A DNA stretch of 8,569 bases from Candidatus Saccharimonadota bacterium (GTDB taxonomy: Bacteria; Patescibacteriota; Saccharimonadia; Saccharimonadales; UBA4665): positions 1 to 8,569 of the forward strand of contig JARIHB010000015.1 of the NCBI GenBank assembly GCA_029288515.1, read 5' to 3'. A program made the position numbers and the translations under genes. How positions within the stretch are numbered: the stretch's first letter is position 1; each line of letters starts with the position of its first letter. Shown piece by piece: positions 1 through 5,031 of this stretch. A model generated the notes under the pieces. That model did not search any database. It was not told the origin of the DNA and was given only the letters and a program-made list of their open reading frames with translations.

Positions 1-604
1 CGCTCGACACATATACCACGCGTGCGCTCGGATTATGTGCCAGCACCATATTACCGACGGCTTGAATAAGATGAGTTTTGCCAATGCCCACACCGCCATA
101 CAAAAAAAGCGGATTGTATTTTGTGCCTGGCTGCGCGGCGACCGCCTGGCAAGCAGCGTAGGCTAGTTCATTACCGGACCCGACGATGAAATTTTCAAAG
201 GTATATCGTTCATTTAAGCCCTGGCGGTAGGCGTGGCTTAGGCCGGAAGCGCGCGGTTTTGTGCCGGCGGGTGCAGACAATTGAGTATTAGGCCCTGTGC
301 CGCTTGCTGAACCGACCGTAACTGCGACAGGCTCTTCTTCTTTTTGAGGCGTGAGCGCGGTGTGAATTTTGTATTCGATGGCTGCCGGGTCGACACCGTT
401 TTTATGCAGTGTATCTTTAATGAGCTGACTGAACTTGGTTTCCAGTTGCTGCTTTATAAAGACGTTTGGCACGCCGATAACGAAATGCTCAAGGTCTTGT
501 TTGAGAATGGACGTGTTTTTAAACCAGGTAAGGAACGCGCCGCGCGACACCGAAAGTTCGATCTCTCCCAACACTGCCTGCCACAAACTAGACGATGATT
601 GCAT
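1..604 (-). CDS. dnaA: Chromosomal replication initiator DnaA, N-terminal part (gene continues past the window edge)
   Basis: DnaA is the AAA+ ATPase that binds DnaA boxes and melts the origin. Translating the minus strand from the ATG at 604-602 gives 201 residues before the edge. Residues 7-66 look like domain I (LWQAVLGEIE, then FLTWFKN at 24-30), the region that recruits helicase and partners. Residues about 85-130 are a short low-complexity linker (domain II). YTFENFIVGSGNELAYAA (134-151) opens the AAA+ domain, and the Walker A loop GGVGIGKTHL lies at 170-179. Walker B, the sensors and the DNA-binding domain IV lie outside the window. The start fits domain I exactly and has a purine-rich GAGAGGG just upstream. 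It is transcribed away from rpmH, as in many bacteria. A DnaA box overlaps its likely -35, so autoregulation is plausible. Identity is secure. Confidence 0.96.
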   Translation of the reverse strand, partial: MQSSSSLWQAVLGEIELSVSRGAFLTWFKNTSILKQDLEHFVIGVPNVFIKQQLETKFSQLIKDTLHKNGVDPAAIEYKIHTALTPQKEEEPVAVTVGSASGTGPNTQLSAPAGTKPRASGLSHAYRQGLNERYTFENFIVGSGNELAYAACQAVAAQPGTKYNPLFLYGGVGIGKTHLIQAVGNMVLAHNPSARVVYVSS

Positions 605-631
605 ACCCTCTCGCTCACAAGTTATATCCTG

Positions 632-660
632 ACTATACCGTACGCCGGCAGACTTTTCCA
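632..660 (-). promoter_or_regulatory. Putative dnaA promoter
   Basis: On the minus strand a TATAGT -10 (637-632) lies 17 bp from TGGAAA (660-655), which matches four of six bases of TTGACA. This would start RNA near 625 and give a leader of about 21 nt that contains GAGAGGG just before the dnaA ATG. The -35 sits inside the DnaA-box sequence TTTTCCACA (654-662), so bound DnaA would block RNA polymerase. This is read from sequence only; the weak -35 lowers confidence. Confidence 0.5.
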
Positions 661-760
661 CACAATTTCGGAAGTTTCTGTACAGGCTGGCAAACGTACT
701 GGCCATTAGGAAAAAGTTGTGCACATAAACTGCCAACACCTATGAAACTGTGGATAGACC

Positions 761-789
761 TTGGCAAAATGTGGAAAAGTTGCTACTAT
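761..789 (+). promoter_or_regulatory. Putative promoter of the rpmH-rnpA-yidC-jag operon
   Basis: TTGGCA (761-766) and TACTAT (784-789) are separated by exactly 17 bp, a good housekeeping-sigma promoter. Transcription would begin near 796 and leave a leader of roughly 114 nt before rpmH. A DnaA box (770-778) fills the spacer between the two hexamers, so DnaA could repress or tune this promoter. Confidence 0.65.
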
Positions 790-795
790 AACCAG

Positions 796-909
796 CGTAA
801 ATATTGTTATTTTCACTAACTGGAAACATGACAATAGCAACACGTAATAAAGGAGCAGGTTAGGGCAGCGCCTTGTAAGCACCCCCGTTATCCTGTAGAG
901 TGAGAGCAT
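796..909 (+). promoter_or_regulatory. Long 5' leader of rpmH with an orphan Shine-Dalgarno-like site
   Basis: If transcription starts near 796, the rpmH mRNA carries about 114 untranslated nt. A strong AAAGGAG (849-855) lies 55 nt before the rpmH ATG with no usable start codon at the right distance: the nearest, TTG at 873, is followed at once by TAA. Close to the ATG there is only a weak GAGTGAGAG. G-rich (about 862-865) and C-rich (882-886) runs could pair. A structured control element is possible, but I recognise no known leader family. Confidence 0.25.
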
Positions 910-1047
910 ATGCCAAAACGAACGTACCAACCAAAGAAGCGCCAGCGCTCCAAGGAGCATGGTTTTATGAAACGCATGGCTACCCGCGCCGGTCGTCTCG
1001 TATTGCGTCGCCGCCGCGCTAAGGGCCGCGCTCGTTTGACGCACTAA
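910..1047 (+). CDS. rpmH: 50S ribosomal protein L34
   Basis: L34 is a small, strongly basic protein of the large ribosomal subunit that packs against 23S rRNA. The 45-residue product starts MPKRTYQPKK and continues with the conserved HGFMKRMATRAGRLVLRRRR core and an Arg/Lys-rich end, RARLTH. This matches the family along its whole length, which is usually 44-46 residues. It was found by reading the sequence directly, because it is very short. It is the first gene of a block running into rnpA 47 bp downstream, the usual pairing in bacteria. The start at 910 is fixed by the invariant MPKRT beginning, although only a weak purine stretch (GAGTGAGAG) precedes it. Confidence 0.97.
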   Translation: MPKRTYQPKKRQRSKEHGFMKRMATRAGRLVLRRRRAKGRARLTH

Positions 1048-1094
1048 ACAACCTACGCGCCAGCGTGCATAACACATGAAGGGAAGCGGCCGCG

Positions 1095-1496
1095 ATGATT
1101 CACTCCACCCATCGGTTCCATGGCCGGAGCAGTCTTCGATTTGCGTATCAGAAAGGTCACGTCGTACGCGGTGAGCTTATAAGTCTGCGCGTTGCACGAA
1201 ATAACCGTCTCTCTACGTGGCGGGCTGCGGTAGTGGTGAGCCGGAAGGTGAGTAAATCCGCTGTGGTGCGTAACCGTATCCGCCGGCGGATTTTTGAAAT
1301 TGTCCGCCGGTATGCCGGCCGGATCGACGGACCGTTTGATTTGATTTTTAGCGTGTATGGCGAGCATCTGGCTTCGGTTGAACCTGCGACACTTGAGCAG
1401 CTCGTGTGTGACCTTCTTCAGAAGGCGGGTGTCTGCCGCTCATCTGTTTTTGGGCCGGCAAGCCATGGTATAGTAGATGAAAAGGAGAAGTTATAA
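1095..1496 (+). CDS. rnpA: Ribonuclease P protein component
   Basis: This is the protein subunit that assists RNase P RNA in cutting the 5' leader from precursor tRNAs. The 133-residue product shows the family layout. The N-terminal basic segment is THRFHGRSSLRFAYQKG (5-21), followed by a beta strand AAVVVSRKVSKSAVVRN (44-60). The signature RNR motif is at 59-61 and opens the basic helix RNRIRRRIFEIVRR. The C-terminal extension after about residue 115 is less conserved and probably flexible. AAGGGAAG (1079-1086) is an acceptable ribosome-binding site for the ATG at 1095. It lies between rpmH and yidC, ending three bases before the yidC start, so it is very likely co-transcribed with both. Confidence 0.96.
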   Translation: MIHSTHRFHGRSSLRFAYQKGHVVRGELISLRVARNNRLSTWRAAVVVSRKVSKSAVVRNRIRRRIFEIVRRYAGRIDGPFDLIFSVYGEHLASVEPATLEQLVCDLLQKAGVCRSSVFGPASHGIVDEKEKL

Positions 1497-1499
1497 CCG

Positions 1500-2438
1500 A
1501 TGTTCACTACAGTGATCGTCCAGCCGATCTTTAACCTGCTGGTGCTTATCTATGCTTTGATACCTGGCCATAACTTTGGGCTGGCTATCATTCTGTTTAC
1601 GATTGTTATACGCCTGCTGATGTGGCCGCTGCTTAAAAAACAGCTACACCAGGCAAAGGTGATGCGTGAGCTGCAACCTGAACTCAAACGTATCAAGAAG
1701 GCCGCCAACGGTAACAAACAGCAAGAGTCACTTATGATGATGGAGCTGTACAAAGAGCGGGGAGTTAATCCATTCAGTTCCATGGGGCTGCTTCTTCTGC
1801 AGCTGCCGATACTCTTTGGGCTGTACAGTGGCTTGCAGAAAGTCCTGCACGATCCTCATCAGCTGGTTACGTTTGCATACCCGGCGCTTCAGCATCTGCC
1901 GTGGATGGAGCAGCTGGCACAAAATATCCATCGCTTCGATGCAACGTTGTTTAGCGTGGTTGATCTGACGCGGAGCGCGCTTGGCCCGAAAGGTTTCTAT
2001 TTGCCTGCGATGCTGATTGTGGTCGCCAGTGCTATCGTACAATACTACCAAAGCAAGCAGTTGATGCCCGCCGACAAAGATGCCAAGAGTCTACGAGCGC
2101 TCCTTAAGGAAGCGGGCAGTGGTAAGCAGGCCGACCAGACTGAACTGAACGCGGCAGTGGCGCGCAGCACCCGGTTCCTGCTGCCAGCGATGATTTTCTT
2201 CTTTACGGTAAATATACCGTCAGCACTTGCTCTGTACTGGCTGGTGAGCGGCATTACCGCCCTCATACAACAAACAATAGTGTTGCGCGAAGATAGTGCC
2301 GAGATGGAGGCCGAGGTGGCTGAAACCCCTGCGAAGGATGGTAAAGCGGTATTAGAAGGCGAAATTGTTGAGCAACCGAAGCCGGTTAAAAAGCCTGTAA
2401 AGCGCAAACCGACCGCAAAGAAACGGAGGAAGAAGTAA
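1500..2438 (+). CDS. yidC: Membrane protein insertase YidC/Oxa1/SpoIIIJ family
   Basis: YidC inserts membrane proteins, alone or with SecYEG. The 312-residue product has the core of the family. Membrane segments lie near 5-22, 26-44 (with the groove arginine R38 in TIVIRLLMWPL), 94-112, 167-182, 225-239 and 242-260. A charged cytoplasmic hairpin (about 45-90, MRELQPELKRIKK) follows the arginine segment, and the last core helices contain ALALYW (242-247). The large periplasmic domain of Gram-negative YidC is absent, and no lipobox cysteine is seen near the N-terminus, unlike many Firmicutes SpoIIIJ proteins. The tail ends in a lysine/arginine run (KRKPTAKKRRKK), expected to contact ribosomes. 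The usual NP..G-CLP segment reads NPFSSMGLLL here. A clear AAGGAG (1482-1487) precedes the start, and the stop directly abuts the jag ATG. Confidence 0.96.
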   Translation: MFTTVIVQPIFNLLVLIYALIPGHNFGLAIILFTIVIRLLMWPLLKKQLHQAKVMRELQPELKRIKKAANGNKQQESLMMMELYKERGVNPFSSMGLLLLQLPILFGLYSGLQKVLHDPHQLVTFAYPALQHLPWMEQLAQNIHRFDATLFSVVDLTRSALGPKGFYLPAMLIVVASAIVQYYQSKQLMPADKDAKSLRALLKEAGSGKQADQTELNAAVARSTRFLLPAMIFFFTVNIPSALALYWLVSGITALIQQTIVLREDSAEMEAEVAETPAKDGKAVLEGEIVEQPKPVKKPVKRKPTAKKRRKK

Positions 2439-2891
2439 ATGGAAGACGCTATCCGCTACGCAAAGAAATATCTGGAAGATATATTGTCCTTCTTCGGGCT
2501 CAATACCGACGTATATGCCACTAGCGAAGACGACGTTATCGAATTGGAAGTACCTTCCACGCACCTGAACGGCTTTCTTATAGGCCAGAAGGGCGAAAAT
2601 ATGCGCGCCATGCAATTTTTGGTGAGCAATGCTTTAAAAAACCAAGGCTTTGCCTACACACGGGTAAATGTGGACGTGGCAGAGTATAAGAAACAGCGCG
2701 CCCAGCGGTTGGCCAGCCGGGCGGAAGAGTGGATGAAGTACGTAAAGGAATCGGGTAAGCCGATGGAGTTGAAGCCAATGAGTGCTGCTGACCGTCGTAC
2801 GGTGCACAAGCTGGCGCAGGAGTGGGACATAGTGAGCGAGTCTAGTGGCGAAGGCCGTGACCGGCACATTATCCTCAAGCCTGCAGAATAA
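2439..2891 (+). CDS. jag: RNA-binding protein Jag/KhpB (KH and R3H domains, no Jag-N domain)
   Basis: Jag/KhpB is an RNA-binding protein generally encoded after yidC and linked in Firmicutes to cell-division and elongation control through RNA. The 150-residue product has a KH domain (about 30-82) with its GxxG loop as GQKG at 49-52 (FLIGQKGENMRAM). A charged helix with KKQRAQRLASRAEEW (84-98) links it to an R3H domain at about 109-148, where R119 and H123 form the R-x3-H motif and SSGEGRDRHIIL (135-146) ends the fold. The N-terminal Jag-N domain of longer homologues is missing; the protein begins almost directly at the KH region. The ATG follows the yidC stop with no gap, and GGAGGA (2425-2430) inside the yidC tail serves as ribosome-binding site, which suggests translational coupling. 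Confidence 0.94.
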   Translation: MEDAIRYAKKYLEDILSFFGLNTDVYATSEDDVIELEVPSTHLNGFLIGQKGENMRAMQFLVSNALKNQGFAYTRVNVDVAEYKKQRAQRLASRAEEWMKYVKESGKPMELKPMSAADRRTVHKLAQEWDIVSESSGEGRDRHIILKPAE

Positions 2892-2915
2892 ACTCAACCC
2901 CGTACTTTATTAACT

Positions 2916-2948
2916 AAAAGATTACTCATTAAACTGAGTAATCTTTTT
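2916..2948 (+). terminator. Rho-independent terminator after jag, potentially bidirectional
   Basis: AAAAGATTACTCA (2916-2928) pairs perfectly with TGAGTAATCTTTT (2935-2947): a 13-bp stem closed by a six-base loop, TTAAAC. The right arm ends in five T. Because the left arm begins with A, the opposite strand also reads hairpin plus T run, so it could stop transcription both ways. It closes the rpmH-jag operon 25 bp past the jag stop. The stem is AT-rich, so its strength depends on length rather than GC content. Confidence 0.88.
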
Positions 2949-2975
2949 ATATAGCCTTATAACCAAGTAATTGTT

Positions 2976-2997
2976 TATAATTAACTCAGTTAACTGA
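2976..2997 (+). promoter_or_regulatory. Putative promoter -10 with adjoining 12-bp palindromic operator
   Basis: A perfect TATAAT (2976-2981) would start RNA near 2988, inside the perfect 12-bp palindrome TCAGTTAACTGA (2986-2997). A dimeric repressor site at the start point is a common arrangement. No good -35 is seen 16-18 bp upstream, so the promoter may need an activator. The gene it would drive (3036-3860) has a winged-helix-like region, so self-regulation is a natural guess. Confidence 0.4.
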
Positions 2998-3023
2998 TAT
3001 TAAACTAAAGGTGTGGATATATT

Positions 3024-3029
3024 GGAGGG
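3024..3029 (+). promoter_or_regulatory. Ribosome-binding site fixing a GTG start
   Basis: GGAGGG lies six bases before the GTG at 3036-3038. No other in-frame start near it has such a site, so the GTG is the best start for the following gene. Confidence 0.75.
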
Positions 3030-3035
3030 AACACA

Positions 3036-3860
3036 GTGGAAGGAAACAGCGGTAGAGCTACGGAGGCATTAGTTAGAAGCCCGCGCAGCGTAGGCTTTCC
3101 TGCAGTTTCATTGCCCGACGCGGCTGCAATTATGAAGCTAGCTGCCAGTAATGGGCGCCATCACAGTCTGACGGCTATGGCTGCCTATCTGGGACATGCG
3201 ACTGCCAATAGCGGACCGTTCCGTCAAAAACTCGCCGCACTAAAGGATTGGGGGCTGGTAGCGATGTTAGGTGATGCAGTTACGATTACTGATCGGGGTA
3301 TGGGCATTGCGCTGCCGGCGTCACCGGCTGCTGAGCTTGACCTTATGTTGGGTGCCTTTCAGGGATGTTCTATCTTCTGGGAGGTATATAACGACACTGC
3401 CAAAGGCCTGCCGCTGAGCCTGGAGACGATTGGCAATAACGCGGTGACACTGTATGGCGTTAACGCCAAAACTCGGGACAAGTTCGTGAAATCGTTTGTC
3501 GATAGCGCAGCGGCGGTGGGTATGGCTGAGCGCCTGCCAACAGGAGAGGTACGCCTTATGCAGCATGCCGTAGAAGCAGATGCGGTGCGTAGCCGTCTAC
3601 CGACACCGCCGATTCCTGAGACGCCGGTGCTGACTGGGGGTAGTGAAAAGGAGCGGGGTACAAGCCGCCCTGCTTCAGAGAAAAGAGAGTCAGATGATTT
3701 GCATACGGCTATCAGCCAGGTGTGGAAGGATGGGACTACCGAGATCGTGTTTGAGGTACGCGCCAGTGGGCCGCTGCCGTCGGCGGCATTCATGGAGATT
3801 GGTACGGCGGTAACTGCCATTGAAGTTTTGCGGGAGGCGCTGCAAGACAGCCAGTCTTGA
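3036..3860 (+). CDS. Winged-helix-like protein of unknown function
   Basis: I do not recognise a named family. Residues about 27-92 look like a winged-helix fold: LPDAAAIMKLAA (26-37), a helix pair with LTAMAAYLGH (45-54) and FRQKLAALKDWGLV (62-75), then a short hairpin with VTITDRGMGIA (82-92), a phrase typical of wings. A second mainly helical segment (about 98-168) contains FWEVYND (114-120) and TRDKFVKSFVDSAAAVGM (146-163). This two-part plan recalls DUF5343-type proteins, a weak resemblance judged by eye. Residues 185-220 are proline-rich and charged, probably a flexible linker, and a small alpha/beta tail (221-270) follows. No signal peptide or membrane segment is seen, so it should be cytoplasmic. 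It starts with GTG and is a single-gene unit after a terminator. Transcription factor or defence/accessory protein are both possible. Confidence 0.8.
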   Translation: MEGNSGRATEALVRSPRSVGFPAVSLPDAAAIMKLAASNGRHHSLTAMAAYLGHATANSGPFRQKLAALKDWGLVAMLGDAVTITDRGMGIALPASPAAELDLMLGAFQGCSIFWEVYNDTAKGLPLSLETIGNNAVTLYGVNAKTRDKFVKSFVDSAAAVGMAERLPTGEVRLMQHAVEADAVRSRLPTPPIPETPVLTGGSEKERGTSRPASEKRESDDLHTAISQVWKDGTTEIVFEVRASGPLPSAAFMEIGTAVTAIEVLREALQDSQS

Positions 3861-3866
3861 TTGACT

Positions 3867-5012
3867 TTATGTATCGAAATCGGGTTCGTGAGCGGTGTTT
3901 TTAGGGGCTAATATATCTTCATATACAGTTAATGTCTGGCGCGCCATCTTCTCCCAGGAGTACTGTTGCAGCAGTGCGGTGCCGGCGGTACGTAGCGTGC
4001 GGGCAAGCTTTTGATTGTCGACAACCTCGGCAACTGCGCGGGCAATATCGTGCGGATCGGTGGCGTTAAAATAATGGGCAGCGTTTTGGTACACCTCGGG
4101 CATGACGCTGGCATTGCTGGAAGCTACCGGGGCACCATGAGCCATGGCCTCTAATGGCGGTAATCCGAACCCTTCACTGAGTGAAGCGAATACGTAGGCT
4201 CTACAATGCTTATAAAGCCATGCAAGTTCAGCGTCGCTTACGTAGCCGGGCAATAGGATGGAGTCTGCAATGGGTTTATGCCTGAACCATTCGTACAATT
4301 CGACCATATGCTTCTCGTCGCGCTTACCGGTCATTACCAGTTTGAGGGTCGGATGAGTGTGGTTGAGTATCTCGAAAGCCTCCACGAGCCGGCGCAGGTT
4401 TTTATGAGGGAAAGCAGTGCCCACATAGAGTATGAAGGTGCCGTCAATGCCCGCGGGTTTGATCACCCTTTCGGCTATGGCTGGCTCGCTTGATTCGTAC
4501 GTTACGATAAGTTTTTTGCGCGTGAACGGCTGCAGAGCGGCAAATTCCCGCGCCACGGTCTTGGTAGGAACAATAATAAACTGCGATTTGCGATGGCTCC
4601 ACCACACGAGAAAGCGGTAGAGTGCCATTTTTGCCTTATATAACGGCCGCGGCGTTGAACCGCGGCGTACGAAATAGTACATGGTTGTGTCGTGGGTGGT
4701 AGTAACGATGTTGCCAAAGTAGAGCAGGGGCTGTTGAGTCATGGTGAAGTGTACGAGATCGGGGCGGAGGCGGTACAACTGCGTGGCAAAACCCAGCTGG
4801 TGCAGGGGATTAAGTGAGAACTGAGGATAGGGGCAGGGGAGTGTCGTAAAGTTAGGCGCGCGCATCTGCCAAGGGTCGCCGGGCTGTACGAGGATTGTGT
4901 AGCGGTGAAATGTGTCAAGAGATTGCAGATGTTCTATGAGCCGATCGGTGTAGCGTCCGGTGGTGGAGCGACGGATGCGGGCGTCGATAACGATGTGTTG
5001 CGGCTGGGCCAT
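3867..5012 (-). CDS. Glycosyltransferase, GT4-like (GT-B fold)
   Basis: This is a cytoplasmic or membrane-associated retaining-type glycosyltransferase that would move a sugar from a nucleotide donor to a growing glycan. Counting from the ATG at 5012 (381 residues), the N-terminal Rossmann half starts IVIDARIRRSTTGRYTDRL (8-26). The C-terminal half opens with FILYVGTAFPHKNLRRLVEAF (193-213) and has the E-x7-E donor-binding signature as E280 and E288 in SLSEGFGLPPLEAMAHGAPV. No membrane helix or signal peptide is evident. An upstream in-frame ATG at 5042 exists, but it would place the likely promoter inside the gene and overlap the divergent neighbour, so 5012 is preferred. There is no Shine-Dalgarno site; a leaderless mRNA is predicted. 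Its 3' end meets the preceding gene after only six bases. The sugar cannot be told. Confidence 0.9.
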   Translation of the reverse strand: MAQPQHIVIDARIRRSTTGRYTDRLIEHLQSLDTFHRYTILVQPGDPWQMRAPNFTTLPCPYPQFSLNPLHQLGFATQLYRLRPDLVHFTMTQQPLLYFGNIVTTTHDTTMYYFVRRGSTPRPLYKAKMALYRFLVWWSHRKSQFIIVPTKTVAREFAALQPFTRKKLIVTYESSEPAIAERVIKPAGIDGTFILYVGTAFPHKNLRRLVEAFEILNHTHPTLKLVMTGKRDEKHMVELYEWFRHKPIADSILLPGYVSDAELAWLYKHCRAYVFASLSEGFGLPPLEAMAHGAPVASSNASVMPEVYQNAAHYFNATDPHDIARAVAEVVDNQKLARTLRTAGTALLQQYSWEKMARQTLTVYEDILAPKNTAHEPDFDT

Positions 5013-5015
5013 ATT

Positions 5016-5029
5016 GCTATAATTATAGC
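5016..5029. promoter_or_regulatory. Palindromic bidirectional promoter core with overlapping -10 hexamers
   Basis: GCTATAATTATAGC is a perfect 14-bp palindrome filling most of the 19-bp gap between two divergent genes. It holds a consensus TATAAT on each strand: 5018-5023 forward and 5027-5022 reverse. Forward, TG precedes it as TGCTATAAT, an extended -10 that can work without a good -35. Predicted starts are near 5030 (forward, ATG at 5032) and 5015 (reverse, ATG at 5012), so both messages would be almost leaderless. No convincing -35 is seen on either side. Confidence 0.65.
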
Positions 5030-5031
5030 GA

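Larger units (their letters stand above)
605..909. other. oriC: Origin-like dnaA-rpmH spacer with a cluster of DnaA boxes (candidate oriC)
   Basis: This 305-bp gene-free spacer separates divergent dnaA and rpmH, a common place for bacterial origins. Four DnaA-box-like 9-mers are visible: TTTTCCACA (654-662), TTGTGCACA (717-725), TGTGGATAG (749-757, reverse orientation) and TGTGGAAAA (770-778, reverse orientation). The first and last match the relaxed consensus TTWTNCACA exactly and face each other; the middle two have one mismatch each. The rpmH-side stretch at about 785-850 is AT-rich and could be the unwinding element. I saw no clear series of 13-mers or DnaA-trio repeats. Because the region near dnaA can also be purely regulatory, and the real origin may lie beyond the other end of dnaA, oriC is a likely call rather than a proven one. 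Confidence 0.6.

Noticed and set aside
344..632. Plus-strand open frames of 84 and 65 codons
   Set aside because: They are antisense to the clearly coding 5' part of dnaA.
595..819. 74-codon plus-strand open frame in the dnaA-rpmH spacer
   Set aside because: It overlaps the dnaA start, both promoters and all four DnaA boxes, has no ribosome-binding site and looks like chance in non-coding DNA.
706..1077. 123-codon open frame on the minus strand across the origin spacer and rpmH
   Set aside because: It is antisense to the certain rpmH gene, crosses DnaA boxes and the rpmH promoter, and its translation has no recognisable domain.
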